From Caulobacter sp. (GTDB taxonomy: Bacteria; Pseudomonadota; Alphaproteobacteria; Caulobacterales; Caulobacteraceae): 38,230 bases of DNA. The stretch covers positions 1-38,230 of the forward strand of contig JAIOXZ010000033.1 in NCBI GenBank assembly GCA_021741355.1, given 5' to 3'. Positions 10,904-18,671 of this stretch are shown piece after piece. Position 1 is the stretch's first letter. Each line of letters begins with the position of its first letter. Below the pieces are notes generated by a model. It was not told the DNA's origin, did no database searches, and saw nothing but the letters and a program-made list of their open reading frames with translations. A program made the position numbers and the translations under genes.

Positions 10904-11200
10904 CTAGTGGCCCGGACCGGTGGCGGGAGCAAGGCCGCCCTGCCAGCCGAACGCCAGCCGCCGCACAGACGGGCAGGCTTCCAGGCGGCGAGCGAGCGCC
11001 TCGGCCCGGTCCTCACCGGCGTCCTCGATCTCCAGCCGGATCGACAGCCCGTCGCCGACCGGTTCGGCCTCGACCCGTGTGAGCCGCGCCTGCAGCAGGG
11101 TGACGACGTTCAGAACCCGCACCAGCGCGTCCGGCTCGTCCGGCGCCCGCAGCAGGAACAGCCGCCGTTTGCCGTCGTCCTTGCTCACGATCGTCCCCAC
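10904..11200 (-). CDS. ACT-like domain protein resembling an acetolactate synthase small subunit
   Basis: The 98-residue protein contains RRLFLLRAPDEPDALVRVLN then VVTLLQARLTRVEAEPV. This is the beta-alpha-beta start of an ACT domain and recalls the LERVLRVVRHRGF region of IlvM, the small subunit of acetolactate synthase II. A second beta-alpha-beta (LSIRLEIEDAGEDRAEALAR) completes one domain. ACT domains bind amino acids and regulate partner enzymes. No acetolactate synthase catalytic gene is in the window, so its partner is unknown. It overlaps the upstream gene by 16 bases and is likely co-translated. Confidence 0.6.
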   Translation of the reverse strand: MGTIVSKDDGKRRLFLLRAPDEPDALVRVLNVVTLLQARLTRVEAEPVGDGLSIRLEIEDAGEDRAEALARRLEACPSVRRLAFGWQGGLAPATGPGH

Positions 11201-11472
11201 TGGTGCTCGACGCGGGAGGACTGAACGCCGGGCCGTTCGGCCAGGCGGTCGGCGAGGCTGACGGCGCCGGCCTCGTCGAGGCGGCGCACGCGCAGCACCC
11301 CCTCGACCAGGCGGCCGACGGTGCTGATCGACAGGGTGCAGACCTCCGCCGGACTGGCCGCGAGGCTCAGCCGGGCGGCGTCGAGCGCCTGGGCCACGTC
11401 ATCGGCGGTGAACCGCAGGACGTGGCGGGCGTCGGGATGGTCAGAGAGATCAGGGGTCGTCTGGAGAGGCAT
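11185..11472 (-). CDS. Small ACT-like protein, partner of the downstream ACT gene
   Basis: This 95-residue protein shows a strand-helix-strand order (HVLRFTADDVAQALDAARLS, EVCTLSISTVGRLVEGVLRV, DEAGAVSLADRLAERPGVQS) compatible with a degenerate ACT fold, but I cannot assign it with confidence. An AAGGA lies 9 bases before the ATG. A terminator-like hairpin and a short leader ORF lie directly upstream, which suggests attenuation of this gene and the next one. A plausible role is regulation of an amino-acid enzyme encoded elsewhere, which is inference. Confidence 0.5.
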   Translation of the reverse strand: MPLQTTPDLSDHPDARHVLRFTADDVAQALDAARLSLAASPAEVCTLSISTVGRLVEGVLRVRRLDEAGAVSLADRLAERPGVQSSRVEHQWGRS

Positions 11473-11516
11473 GGTGGTGGTCCTTGGCTGGGTTTGAAAC
11501 CGGCCGACCGCACAAC

Positions 11517-11553
11517 AAAAAGCCCCGCCGCCGTTTCCGGAGCGGGGCTTTTT
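11517..11553 (-). terminator. Intrinsic terminator placed as an attenuator
   Basis: The arms AAAAAGCCCCGC and GCGGGGCTTTTT form a 12-bp stem followed by a T run on the minus strand, just 44 bases before the start at 11472 and 24 bases after the stop of a leader ORF. CCGGAGC inside the leader ORF (11595-11601) can pair with GCTCCGG (11537-11543) at the stem-loop edge, giving a possible antiterminator. The same hairpin is also symmetrical for the plus strand. Confidence 0.7.
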
Positions 11554-11577
11554 GATCTTGCGATCTGCCGGCGAAGG

Positions 11578-11709
11578 TCAGGTCGCGCGGCAAAGCTCCG
11601 GTCCGGACGGATCGGTCATAATTTTGCTGGTCATCGACATGAGCGCGCAGGCCGTCATCGCCCGGGCAGGGGCGTTGGCGGCGTCAGCGGTGGTGAGGCG
11701 GTTGCTCAT
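11578..11709 (-). CDS. Candidate 43-residue leader peptide of the ACT-like genes
   Basis: The ORF starts MSNRLTTADAANAPARAM and has a Met/Thr-rich middle (MTACALMSMTSKIMTD), then ends CRAT. It has no visible ribosome binding site, but a promoter match ends 9 bases upstream, so the message could begin at or very near the ATG. The terminator follows 24 bases after its stop. It is not rich in Ile, Val or Leu, so if this is an attenuator the sensed amino acid (perhaps Thr or Met) is unclear. It may also be non-coding leader RNA. Confidence 0.4.
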   Translation of the reverse strand: MSNRLTTADAANAPARAMTACALMSMTSKIMTDPSGPELCRAT

Positions 11710-11718
11710 GTGCGGGGA

Positions 11719-11747
11719 GGGATAGGCGGGAATGAGGGGTCATGCAA
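11719..11747 (-). promoter_or_regulatory. Candidate promoter of the leader ORF and ACT-like genes
   Basis: Minus-strand TTGCAT (11742-11747), a 17-base spacer and TATCCC (11719-11724). The expected start of transcription falls at or within a few bases of the leader ATG at 11709, which would make the leader ORF leaderless. Confidence 0.45.
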
Positions 11748-11749
11748 GG

Positions 11750-11898
11750 CCACCCTCCCTCCCCCTTGTGGGGAGGGTGGACGGGCAGAGCCCGGACGGG
11801 TGGGGAAGTCGGACGCTACTCCGATCCATCCAGCTCGGCTTCAGACATCCCCACCCTGTCGGCTTCGCCGACGTCCCTCCCCATGAAGGGGAGGGAGA
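11750..11898. repeat. Compound intergenic palindrome
   Basis: CCACCCTCCC with the matching GGGAGGGTGG opens the element; a second hairpin, GTCGGCTTCGCCGAC, and CCCTCCCCATGAAGGGGAGGG close it. The two ends resemble each other in inverse orientation. It fills the gap between the ACT leader promoter and the pheT stop and probably acts as a 3' structure for pheT. No gene is visible in it. Confidence 0.7.
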
Positions 11899-11900
11899 GA

Positions 11901-14303
11901 TCAGGAGCGCAACCGCCCGCCGGCCTTCTCGGCCCCCGCCACGATCTTCGCCGACAGGGCGCCGATGTCGGCGTCGGCGAGGGTCGCCTCGCGGGGCTGG
12001 ATCACCACCTCGACAGCGACCGACTTCTGGCCTTCCGGCACGCCGGCGCCCTGGTAGACGTCGAACACGCGGGCGGCGGTGATCAGCGCCTTGTCGGCGC
12101 CGGCCACGGCTTTCGCCAGTTCGCCCGCGGGCCTGGCGGTATCCACCAGGAAGGCGAAGTCGCGGCTGAGCGGCATCAGGGACGGCAGGTCGGCGGCGGG
12201 CCGGGTCTTGCCCTTCTTCTTCGGCTCGGGGATCGCCTCGACCCAAATCTCGAAGCCGTAGACCGGCCCGTCGACGTCCAGCGCCTTGAGCACGGCCGGG
12301 TGCAGCTCGCCGAACTCGGCGATCACCGCCTTGGGCCCCAGCTGCAGCCGGGCCGAGCGGCCGGGATGCCACCAGGAGGCGGCGGACCCTTGAGCGGTTT
12401 GCAGCGAGACGACAGGCGCGCCCATCTCCTCCAGCAGCGCCAGCAGGTCGGCCTTGACGGTGAACAGGTTGTCCTGCGGACGCTTGTCCCAGCTGCGCGG
12501 CGCATGCGGGGCGAGGATCGCCGCCACGGCCAGCCGCTGGTCCTGGGGTCGGTCGCCGCCGAAGATCGGGCCGACCTCGAACAGCGCCGCGTCGGCGAAA
12601 CCGCGACGGGCGTTACGGCCGGCGGCCTCGATCAGCCCGGGCAACACCGAGGGCCGCATGGTGTCGATATCGGCTGACATCGGATTGGCCAGCACCAGCT
12701 CGTCCGCGCCGCCGCCGAACATCCGGGCGATGGCGTTGCGGGTGAACGACCAGGTCACGAGCTCGTTGTAACCGGCCGCCGCCAGCGCGCGGCGGGCGGT
12801 GCGGGCGCGGCCCTGGCGGGCGGTCAGCACGCCGCTCGCGGCGCGGGGCGTCTCGGGTAGCGGCGTGGCGGGCAGGGCGTCGTAGCCGGCGATGCGCGCG
12901 ACGTCCTCAACCAGGTCGGCCTTGCCCTCGACGTCGCGGCGCCAGGTCGGCGGGGTGACGGTCCAGGCGCTGGCGCGCGACGCATCGATCGCGAAGCCGA
13001 GCTTCTCGAGAATTTCGCGCGTCTTCTCCGGCGCGATCGACAGGCCCGACAGCTGCTGCACATAGGCCGGGTCGAAGGTCACCGGCGCGGGCGCGGCGGG
13101 CGCCTCGCCGGCCACCACGACCTGCGAGGGCTCGCCGCCGCAAAGCTCGAGCACCAGCTTCGTCGCCAGTTCCAGCCCGTCGACCACGAAGCCGGTGTCG
13201 ACCCCGCGCGCGAAGCGGTACTGGGCGTCGGAGGTGATCCCGGCGGTCCGGCCGGTCTGGGCCGTGCGGATCGGGTCGAACCAGGCGCTCTCGATGAAGA
13301 CGTCGGTGGTTTCGTCCGAGCAGCCCGTGGACTCCCCGCCCATGACGCCGCCCAGGCCCACGGGACGTTCTCCGTCGGCGTCGGCGATGACGCTCATCTC
13401 GGGAGTCAGTTCGTAGGTCTTGCCGTCCAGCGCGATCAGGTGCTCGTCGCCGTTCAGGCCGTGGCGGCCGAGCCGCGCGACGATCGACGTCCCGACCAGC
13501 TTGGCCGCGTCATAGACGTGCAGCGGCCGGGCGCGGTCGTAGCTGATCAGGTTGGTGATATCGACCAGGGTGTTGATCGGACGCAGGCCGATGGCCTTCA
13601 GCCGCGCCTGCAGCCAGTCGGGCGAGGGGCCGTTCTTAACGCCCCGCACCAGCCTGCCGGAGAAGATGCGGCAGGCGTCGCCGTCGACCGATACGCTGAT
13701 CGGCGAGGGGAACCTGCCCGCCACCGGCGTCACCGACAGGTCGCGCAGGGTCCCGAGACCCGCCGCCGACAGGTCGCGGGCGATCCCCGCCACGCCGAGC
13801 CAGTCAGGGCGGTTGGGCGTGACCTCGAAGTCGATCACCGCCTCCAGACCCAGCGCCACGGCGGCGGGCGTGCCCACGGTCAGGCTGTCGTCGAGATCCA
13901 GAATGCCGTCGGACTCCTCGGCGGTCTCCATCTCGGCGGCCGAGCAGAGCATGCCGTTGGAGACCACGCCCCGGACCGGCTTCTCGACCAGGGTGACGCC
14001 CAGGCCCGGCACATAGCTGCCGATCGGGGCGTAGATGGTGGTCAGGCCCGCGCGGGCGTTCGGCGCGCCGCAGACGATTTCCTTGCGGCCGTCGACCGTG
14101 TCGACCTGGCAGACGCGCAGCCGGTCGGCGTTGGGGTGCTGAACGGCCTCGACGATCTTGGCCACGGTGAACGGCGCCAGCTTCGTCGCCGGATCCAGCA
14201 CATGCTCGACCTCCAGACCGGCCATGGTCATGGCCGTCACGACCTGGGCGGTCGTGGCGTCGGTGTCGAGGTGATCCTTCAGCCAGGAGAGGGTGAACTT
14301 CAT
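11901..14303 (-). CDS. pheT: Phenylalanine--tRNA ligase beta subunit
   Basis: PheT forms the alpha2-beta2 synthetase with PheS and supplies the editing site and the tRNA-binding modules. The 800-residue length is normal. Visible parts in order are the N-terminal [13 protein letters not shown] start, the EMAP-like tRNA-binding domain (about 40-150, with [20 protein letters not shown]), the B3/B4 editing region (about 210-380), a B5 module (about 400-475), the catalytic-like core, and the C-terminal ferredoxin-fold anticodon-binding domain ([20 protein letters not shown]). The ATG overlaps the stop of the preceding small gene as ATGA. It ends just before a large palindrome. Confidence 0.98.
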   Translation of the reverse strand: MKFTLSWLKDHLDTDATTAQVVTAMTMAGLEVEHVLDPATKLAPFTVAKIVEAVQHPNADRLRVCQVDTVDGRKEIVCGAPNARAGLTTIYAPIGSYVPGLGVTLVEKPVRGVVSNGMLCSAAEMETAEESDGILDLDDSLTVGTPAAVALGLEAVIDFEVTPNRPDWLGVAGIARDLSAAGLGTLRDLSVTPVAGRFPSPISVSVDGDACRIFSGRLVRGVKNGPSPDWLQARLKAIGLRPINTLVDITNLISYDRARPLHVYDAAKLVGTSIVARLGRHGLNGDEHLIALDGKTYELTPEMSVIADADGERPVGLGGVMGGESTGCSDETTDVFIESAWFDPIRTAQTGRTAGITSDAQYRFARGVDTGFVVDGLELATKLVLELCGGEPSQVVVAGEAPAAPAPVTFDPAYVQQLSGLSIAPEKTREILEKLGFAIDASRASAWTVTPPTWRRDVEGKADLVEDVARIAGYDALPATPLPETPRAASGVLTARQGRARTARRALAAAGYNELVTWSFTRNAIARMFGGGADELVLANPMSADIDTMRPSVLPGLIEAAGRNARRGFADAALFEVGPIFGGDRPQDQRLAVAAILAPHAPRSWDKRPQDNLFTVKADLLALLEEMGAPVVSLQTAQGSAASWWHPGRSARLQLGPKAVIAEFGELHPAVLKALDVDGPVYGFEIWVEAIPEPKKKGKTRPAADLPSLMPLSRDFAFLVDTARPAGELAKAVAGADKALITAARVFDVYQGAGVPEGQKSVAVEVVIQPREATLADADIGALSAKIVAGAEKAGGRLRS

Positions 14304-14689
14304 GAGATCGGCTTCAACGCCAGGATTTGCTGCAGGAAGGATTCAGGGCCGGTGAAGCCGGTGGCGAAGAACGAGCAGCCGGTGAACACGCAATTGCGGA
14401 ACGGAATGGCGCCGACGACCCCGGTGGCCGAGGCCGACCGCCAGACCAGCCGGCCGATATCGCCGCCGGTATAGCCGAAGTCGGTGGTCTGGAACGTCAC
14501 CCCGCTGAGGATCGCGACGATCGCCGGGCCTTCGAGCCGGCAGTTGGTGAAGGTGCGGCCCTCGATGATCGTCTGACCGCTCCGCACGCACTCGCGGTAC
14601 AGGTCCGACAGCGTCATGGCCTGGCCATCAAACGTCTTCGCCGTCAGGTCCATGGCGATGGTCCACGGCATATCCTTGAAGTCCGACAT
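14300..14689 (-). CDS. Unknown pentapeptide-like protein between pheS and pheT
   Basis: The 129-residue protein carries short pentapeptide-like stretches ([11 protein letters not shown] and [16 protein letters not shown], with A/C-x-F/L periodicity) that suggest a short right-handed beta-helix. No signal peptide or membrane helix is seen. The start overlaps the pheS stop as TGATG, and its stop overlaps the pheT start as ATGA, so ribosomes are likely to pass through all three genes. This fixes its amount relative to the synthetase subunits. I do not know its function; a link to phenylalanyl-tRNA synthetase or its message is inference from position. Confidence 0.75.
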   Translation of the reverse strand: MSDFKDMPWTIAMDLTAKTFDGQAMTLSDLYRECVRSGQTIIEGRTFTNCRLEGPAIVAILSGVTFQTTDFGYTGGDIGRLVWRSASATGVVGAIPFRNCVFTGCSFFATGFTGPESFLQQILALKPIS

Positions 14690-15801
14690 CAGCTCAGTCC
14701 TGTCGCTGGGTTGGGGGCGGCGAAGGCGGAGAAGCCGTAGTGGCTCAGCCAGCGCGTATCGCCTTCAAACATGTCTCGCAGGTCCGGCATGCCGTATTTC
14801 AGCATGCCCAGACGGTCGATCCCGAGGCCGAAGGCGAAGCCTTGGTAGACGTCGGGATCGATGCCGCAGAAGCGCAGCACATTGGGGTGCACCATCCCGC
14901 AGCCGAGGATTTCCAGCCAGTCGCTGCCCGTGCCGATCTTCACCTCGCCGCCCGAGCGGTCGCAGCCGATGTCCATTTCGGCGCTGGGCTCGGTGAACGG
15001 GAAGTGGTGCGGCCGGAACCGGCTGACCACGCCCTCGACCTCGAAGAACCGGGCGATGAAGGTCTCCAGGGTCCACTTCAGGTGGCCCATGTGGATGCCC
15101 TTGTCGATCACCAGACCTTCCATCTGGTGGAACATCGGGGTGTGGGTCGCATCGCTGTCGCAGCGATAGGTGCGGCCGGGCACGACGATGCGGATCGGCG
15201 GCTCCATGGTCGTGGCGATCCACGGCGCGGCCGGCTTCTCGTTGGTCCGCTGCATGGCGCGCACCTGCACCGGGCTGGTGTGGGTGCGCAGCAGCTTGCG
15301 CTCCCGGTCCGGGCCCGGATTGAAGAAGAAGGTGTCGTGCATCTCCCGCGCCGGGTGCTTCTCGGGGAAGTTCAGGGCGGTGAAGTTGTTGAAGTCGGTC
15401 TCGATGTCCGGGCCTTCGGCGACGGCGAAGCCCATCTCGGCGAAGATCGAGATCATCTCGTCCTGCACCTGCATCGTCGGGTGCACCGAGCCCTTGCGGC
15501 GGGGCGGGGCGGGCAGGGAGAGGTCCAGCGTCTCGGCCGCCAGCCGCGCGTCGAGTTCGGCGGCCTCCAGGGCGGCCTTGCGCTCGGCCAGGGCGGCGGC
15601 GACGCGGTCGCGCAGGCCGTTGATCGCCGGGCCGGCCTCGCGGCGCTCGTCGGGGCTCATCGAGCCCAGGGTCTTGAGCAGGCCGGAGATCGACCCGGAC
15701 TTGCCCAGGGCGGCGACGCGGAGGACCTCCAGCGCGGCGACATCCGGCGCGGCGGCGACCTGTGCCGAAAGCTCGGCTTCGAGTGTGGTGAGATCGGTCA
15801 T
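14689..15801 (-). CDS. pheS: Phenylalanine--tRNA ligase alpha subunit
   Basis: PheS is the catalytic class II synthetase subunit that activates phenylalanine. The 370-residue protein has an N-terminal coiled-coil arm (about 1-95) and the class II core: motif 2 in [18 protein letters not shown], and motif 3 in [19 protein letters not shown], followed by the characteristic WLSHYGF end. The gene begins at ATG 15801. It is translationally linked to the downstream small gene and pheT. It is separated from rplT by an intrinsic terminator and a long inverted repeat. I saw no Phe-rich leader peptide. Confidence 0.98.
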   Translation of the reverse strand: MTDLTTLEAELSAQVAAAPDVAALEVLRVAALGKSGSISGLLKTLGSMSPDERREAGPAINGLRDRVAAALAERKAALEAAELDARLAAETLDLSLPAPPRRKGSVHPTMQVQDEMISIFAEMGFAVAEGPDIETDFNNFTALNFPEKHPAREMHDTFFFNPGPDRERKLLRTHTSPVQVRAMQRTNEKPAAPWIATTMEPPIRIVVPGRTYRCDSDATHTPMFHQMEGLVIDKGIHMGHLKWTLETFIARFFEVEGVVSRFRPHHFPFTEPSAEMDIGCDRSGGEVKIGTGSDWLEILGCGMVHPNVLRFCGIDPDVYQGFAFGLGIDRLGMLKYGMPDLRDMFEGDTRWLSHYGFSAFAAPNPATGLS

Positions 15802-15859
15802 GTGCGGCTGTGGTCTAGAGCATTCGGTGAATGGGTGGAACCGGTGGCTGAGAAGCTTT

Positions 15860-15975
15860 GCGTCCTTCGAGACGCTCGCTTGAAGCTCGCTCCTCAGGAT
15901 GACGAAGAGGGAGGGCCTTCCACTCTGTTCGTCATGGTGAGGAGCGGACCCTCAGGTCCGCGTCTCGAACCACGC
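15860..15975. repeat. 116-bp inverted-repeat element, copy 1
   Basis: The ends are GCGTCCTTCGAGACGC (15860-15875) and GCGTCTCGAACCACGC (15960-15975), near-perfect inverse copies. Inside, GCTCCTCAGGATGACGAA and TTCGTCATGGTGAGGAGC form another pair. A second copy of the same 116-base length lies at 26690-26805. The element sits between the rplT terminator and pheS. No gene is visible in it. Confidence 0.85.
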
Positions 15976-15984
15976 ACGCCAAGC

Positions 15985-16018
15985 AAAAAGCCCCCCGGCT
16001 CGCACCGGAGGGCTCTTT
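15985..16018 (-). terminator. Intrinsic terminator after rplT
   Basis: On the minus strand, GAGCCCTCCGG pairs with CCGGGGGGCT across a 6-base loop and is followed by TTTTTG. It lies 29 bases past the rplT stop and separates rpmI-rplT from pheS. Confidence 0.8.
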
Positions 16019-16046
16019 CAGGTCTTTCAGGGGCGAACCCCAACCA

Positions 16047-16403
16047 TCAAGCCAGCGCGGCGCGAACCTTGTCGGCGATGGCCTTGAACGCGACGGGGTC
16101 CTGACCGGCGATGTCGGAGAGAACCTTGCGGTCGATTTCGACCCCGGCCTGATCAAGGCCGTGGATAAACTGCGAGTAGGTGAAGCCTTCCAGACGCGCG
16201 GCGGCGTTGATGCGCTGGATCCACAGGCTGCGGAAGTTGCGCTTCCGGACCTTGCGGTCGCGGTAGGCGTACTGGCCGGCCTTGTCGACAGCGGCCTTGG
16301 CCGTGCGGATGGTGTTCTTGCGGCGGCCGTAGAAACCCTTGGCCTGTTCAAGAACCTTCTTGTGTTTGGCGTGGGCGGTGACGCCCCGTTTGACGCGAGC
16401 CAT
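16047..16403 (-). CDS. rplT: 50S ribosomal protein L20
   Basis: L20 binds 23S rRNA early in large-subunit assembly and in many bacteria represses the rpmI-rplT message. The 118-residue, strongly basic protein starts [18 protein letters not shown] and contains [31 protein letters not shown] and the C-terminal globular [13 protein letters not shown] segment, all characteristic. It follows rpmI after 16 bases. Confidence 0.99.
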   Translation of the reverse strand: MARVKRGVTAHAKHKKVLEQAKGFYGRRKNTIRTAKAAVDKAGQYAYRDRKVRKRNFRSLWIQRINAAARLEGFTYSQFIHGLDQAGVEIDRKVLSDIAGQDPVAFKAIADKVRAALA

Positions 16404-16419
16404 TGTTCAGCGCTCCTTC

Positions 16420-16620
16420 TTACAGGCCGTAGGGCAGGTAGGACTTGATCGTCTTCGTATCCGAAGCGCTCATGACCTTCGTGCCGCGCTGCTGGCGGAT
16501 GTACTTGCCGTTGTGGCTGATGAGCCGGTGGCGCTTGCCGGCGACGCCGGCCTTCAGCTTGCCGGTGGCCGTCAGTTTGAAGCGCTTTTTGGCGCCAGAC
16601 TTGGTCTTCAGTTTGGGCAT
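16420..16620 (-). CDS. rpmI: 50S ribosomal protein L35
   Basis: The 66-residue basic protein begins [20 protein letters not shown] and contains [19 protein letters not shown], which identifies L35. The frame is open for 26 codons upstream of ATG 16620, but those codons cover a leader hairpin and no homologue starts there. It is cotranscribed with rplT. In many bacteria infC lies directly upstream; here infC is about 4.3 kb away, with unrelated genes between. Confidence 0.98.
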   Translation of the reverse strand: MPKLKTKSGAKKRFKLTATGKLKAGVAGKRHRLISHNGKYIRQQRGTKVMSASDTKTIKSYLPYGL

Positions 16621-16663
16621 TTTGCTCAGGGTGTGAACCCTGTCCTCTGTAGAGACGCATTGG

Positions 16664-16695
16664 AACCGCCAAGGCATGCCTTTGGCCCGGCGGTT
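16664..16695 (-). promoter_or_regulatory. Hairpin in the rpmI leader
   Basis: AACCGCC and GGCGGTT pair across an inner CCAAAGGCATGCCTTGG hairpin at the 5' end of the predicted rpmI transcript. A second small stem (AGGGT/ACCCT, 16628-16641) lies just before the start codon. This could be an L20- or L35-responsive leader, but known L20 leader features were not verified. Confidence 0.4.
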
Positions 16696-16708
16696 CACGA
16701 AGGCGCGG

Positions 16709-16737
16709 CTAATACGGCAAACGCCGGCTCAAGGCAA
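16709..16737 (-). promoter_or_regulatory. Candidate rpmI-rplT promoter
   Basis: Minus-strand TTGCCT (16732-16737), a 17-base spacer and TATTAG (16709-16714). It overlaps the 3' end of the S41 peptidase gene and would start transcription a few bases before the leader hairpin. Confidence 0.45.
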
Positions 16738-18087
16738 GGCTCGGCCCCGGGCGTAGCGAGTCGGCGGCGCGCCGCCCGGCCGGACCAGTTCCAGCGCCGA
16801 CGGCGTCAGCCGCACGCGCATCAGCTCGACGCCCTCGATCAGGAACAGATCGTCGGCGCCCAGCGGGATCAGCCGGCGCTCGGGCCGCTCGCCCCGCGCC
16901 AGCCACAGGGCGCCGTCATGGAAGGTCACCGTCTGTTCGCCGTAGCGACCGGCCAGCGCCTTCATCCGGCCGGCCTCCAGCGTGATCGGGTGCAGCCGGG
17001 CGTCGATGTTCTGCTGTAGCCAGCCGTAGCGCGCCTTCGCCTCGGGCGTCGCCGCTTCGGAGGCGGCCAGCCTGGCCAGCGCCCGCGACTGGGCGACCTC
17101 CAGCGCCTGGGCGGGCGGCGTGGCGATCATCGGCGCGACGCCAATGCCCTCCCAGTTGGTTCCCGAAATCGCATGCACCGGCCGGCCGGTGGAGACGCTG
17201 AGGATGAAGCCCGGGGAGACGGGCATCAGCTCGTTGTTGTTGGCCGCGCCGGCGGTGGTGGCGCCGATCAGCTCGCCCAGGTCAAACTGCTCGACGTGAT
17301 AGGCGAACTCCTCGCCGGCCGAGGCGACGCCGCCGTCGATCAGCACATACAGCGGCTTGCCGATCAGCCGGCCGGCCGGGACGTTGAACAGGGTCCGCGA
17401 CTGGGCCGGAGCCTCGCCCCGCAGATGGAAGGTCTGCAGCAGGGTGTCGGGGGCCAGGAAGTGGCTGGTCAGGTACTGCACCCCGGCGCCGTTGCCGCCG
17501 CCGTTGCCGCGCAGGTCGATGATGATCGCCTCGCCCTCGTGCAGGAACCGCATGGCGTCGTCATAGGCGCGGCCGCTTTCGTCATCGACCCAGTAGAAGG
17601 GCGCGAGCTTCAGGTAGCGGATGTTGCCCGGCAGCACCTTCATCTCGGTCAGGCCGTGGTTGTTCTCGAACGCCAGTTTGCGCCAGAAGGCGTTGCTCTG
17701 GCCCGAGCCGTCATCGCTGGCCGCCGGCGCGGTCGCCGCCGCGTACTGGGCCGGGTCGACGTTGATGTACATGTGCCGGTCCTGGCTGGCGGCGGCCAGG
17801 TCGGCGCTGACGGCGCTCGCGAAGGCGAACGGGTCGTCCAGGTCATAGCGGCCCGCGGCCTGGGCCTCGGTCAGCCGCTCGACGATCGCCGCCCTGCGCT
17901 CGGGAAAGACATAGAATTTGCTGACGATGGCGCGGATCTCGTCCAGCGCCTTGCCGCGCTCGGCGGCCGAGATGCGGTTGAAGGCGGGCGCGGCGGCGGG
18001 CGCCGGCTGCGGCTGGGCTCCGGCGGGCGCACTGGCGCCGGCCAGGACGAGCGCGCTGAACGCGGCGGCGAGGAATCGGGTCGTCAT
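16729..18087 (-). CDS. S41-family (C-terminal processing/tricorn-like) serine peptidase
   Basis: The 452-residue product starts MTTRFLAAAFSALVLAGASA with a signal peptide ending near AGAQ (about residue 25), so it acts outside the cytoplasm. An N-terminal helical domain precedes the S41 core: EAIIIDLRGNGGGNG, YVLIDGGVASAGEEF with the likely nucleophile Ser in VASAGEE, and LIGATTAGAANN. A C-terminal domain of about 100 residues follows. I see no PDZ domain, as in the IRBP-like branch of the family. The ATG overlaps the marR stop as TGATG, so it is translationally coupled to the regulator. Substrate unknown. Confidence 0.88.
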   Translation of the reverse strand: MTTRFLAAAFSALVLAGASAPAGAQPQPAPAAAPAFNRISAAERGKALDEIRAIVSKFYVFPERRAAIVERLTEAQAAGRYDLDDPFAFASAVSADLAAASQDRHMYINVDPAQYAAATAPAASDDGSGQSNAFWRKLAFENNHGLTEMKVLPGNIRYLKLAPFYWVDDESGRAYDDAMRFLHEGEAIIIDLRGNGGGNGAGVQYLTSHFLAPDTLLQTFHLRGEAPAQSRTLFNVPAGRLIGKPLYVLIDGGVASAGEEFAYHVEQFDLGELIGATTAGAANNNELMPVSPGFILSVSTGRPVHAISGTNWEGIGVAPMIATPPAQALEVAQSRALARLAASEAATPEAKARYGWLQQNIDARLHPITLEAGRMKALAGRYGEQTVTFHDGALWLARGERPERRLIPLGADDLFLIEGVELMRVRLTPSALELVRPGGAPPTRYARGRALP

Positions 18088-18578
18088 CAGTCGGAAGCTC
18101 CGGTCTTGAGCGTGGCCTCGACGCGGTCGCGCAGTCCGCGCGCGGCGAGGCCCTGGTTGAGATGGTCGAGTTCGGCCAGCAGGCCGGGGGCGGCCTCGGC
18201 CAGCAACTGCTGGGTCGCCGCGCTGATCGCGGCCCAAAGGGGTTCCAGCCGCCGCGCGGTTTCCTCGCCATGGCGGGACAGGGCGAGGCGATGGCTGCGG
18301 CCGTCGGCTGGATCGGGCAGGGAGTCGATCAGGCCCTCCCGCTGCAGGGCCGCGCGCACCTGGCTTACGGCCGGATGGCTGATCGCCAGCCGCTGCGCCA
18401 ACTCGCCGACTGTCAGCGGTCCCAGGTCGCGCAGGGCGCTGAACACGGCGAACCAGCGCGGTTCAAACCGCACGCCGGCATCGCGGTAGATCGCCAGCAC
18501 CTCCCGGTCCAGCCGTTCACTGAGCCGCCGCAGCTTCGTGCCGAAGGCGGCGGCGCCCATCGTCGAGACATGATCCAT
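18087..18578 (-). CDS. MarR-family winged-helix transcriptional regulator
   Basis: The 163-residue protein has the MarR layout: dimerisation helices at both ends and a central winged helix, with the recognition region LTVGELAQRLAISHPAVSQV (about 55-74) and the wing DPADGRSHRLALSRHGEE (about 88-105). MarR proteins usually repress their own operon and release DNA on ligand binding. A perfect palindrome starts 7 bases before the ATG. The downstream S41 peptidase gene is overlapped by one base and is the most likely target; the adjacent MFS exporter gene may be another. The start at 18578 lacks a ribosome binding site, consistent with a leaderless message. Confidence 0.92.
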   Translation of the reverse strand: MDHVSTMGAAAFGTKLRRLSERLDREVLAIYRDAGVRFEPRWFAVFSALRDLGPLTVGELAQRLAISHPAVSQVRAALQREGLIDSLPDPADGRSHRLALSRHGEETARRLEPLWAAISAATQQLLAEAAPGLLAELDHLNQGLAARGLRDRVEATLKTGASD

Positions 18579-18583
18579 GAGTT

Positions 18584-18612
18584 ACGTAAGCGCTTACGCA
18601 AACCACATGCAA
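18584..18612 (-). promoter_or_regulatory. marR-S41 promoter overlapped by operator palindrome
   Basis: TTGCAT (18607-18612), a 17-base spacer and a weak TTACGT (18584-18589) on the minus strand. The perfect palindrome CGTAAGCGCTTACG (18585-18598) covers the -10 box and part of the spacer, as expected for an autorepressor site. The transcript would start at or next to the marR ATG. Confidence 0.6.
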
Positions 18613-18671
18613 GACGCCCGTCCATGAATTCGCGGTCATGATCGGAGCCGGGCCGCCCCGGGCGACGATCG

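Noticed and set aside
15802..15859. Phe-rich leader peptide for pheS attenuation
   Set aside because: The sequence upstream of pheS holds no short ORF with consecutive Phe codons; only the 116-bp repeat and the rplT terminator were found.
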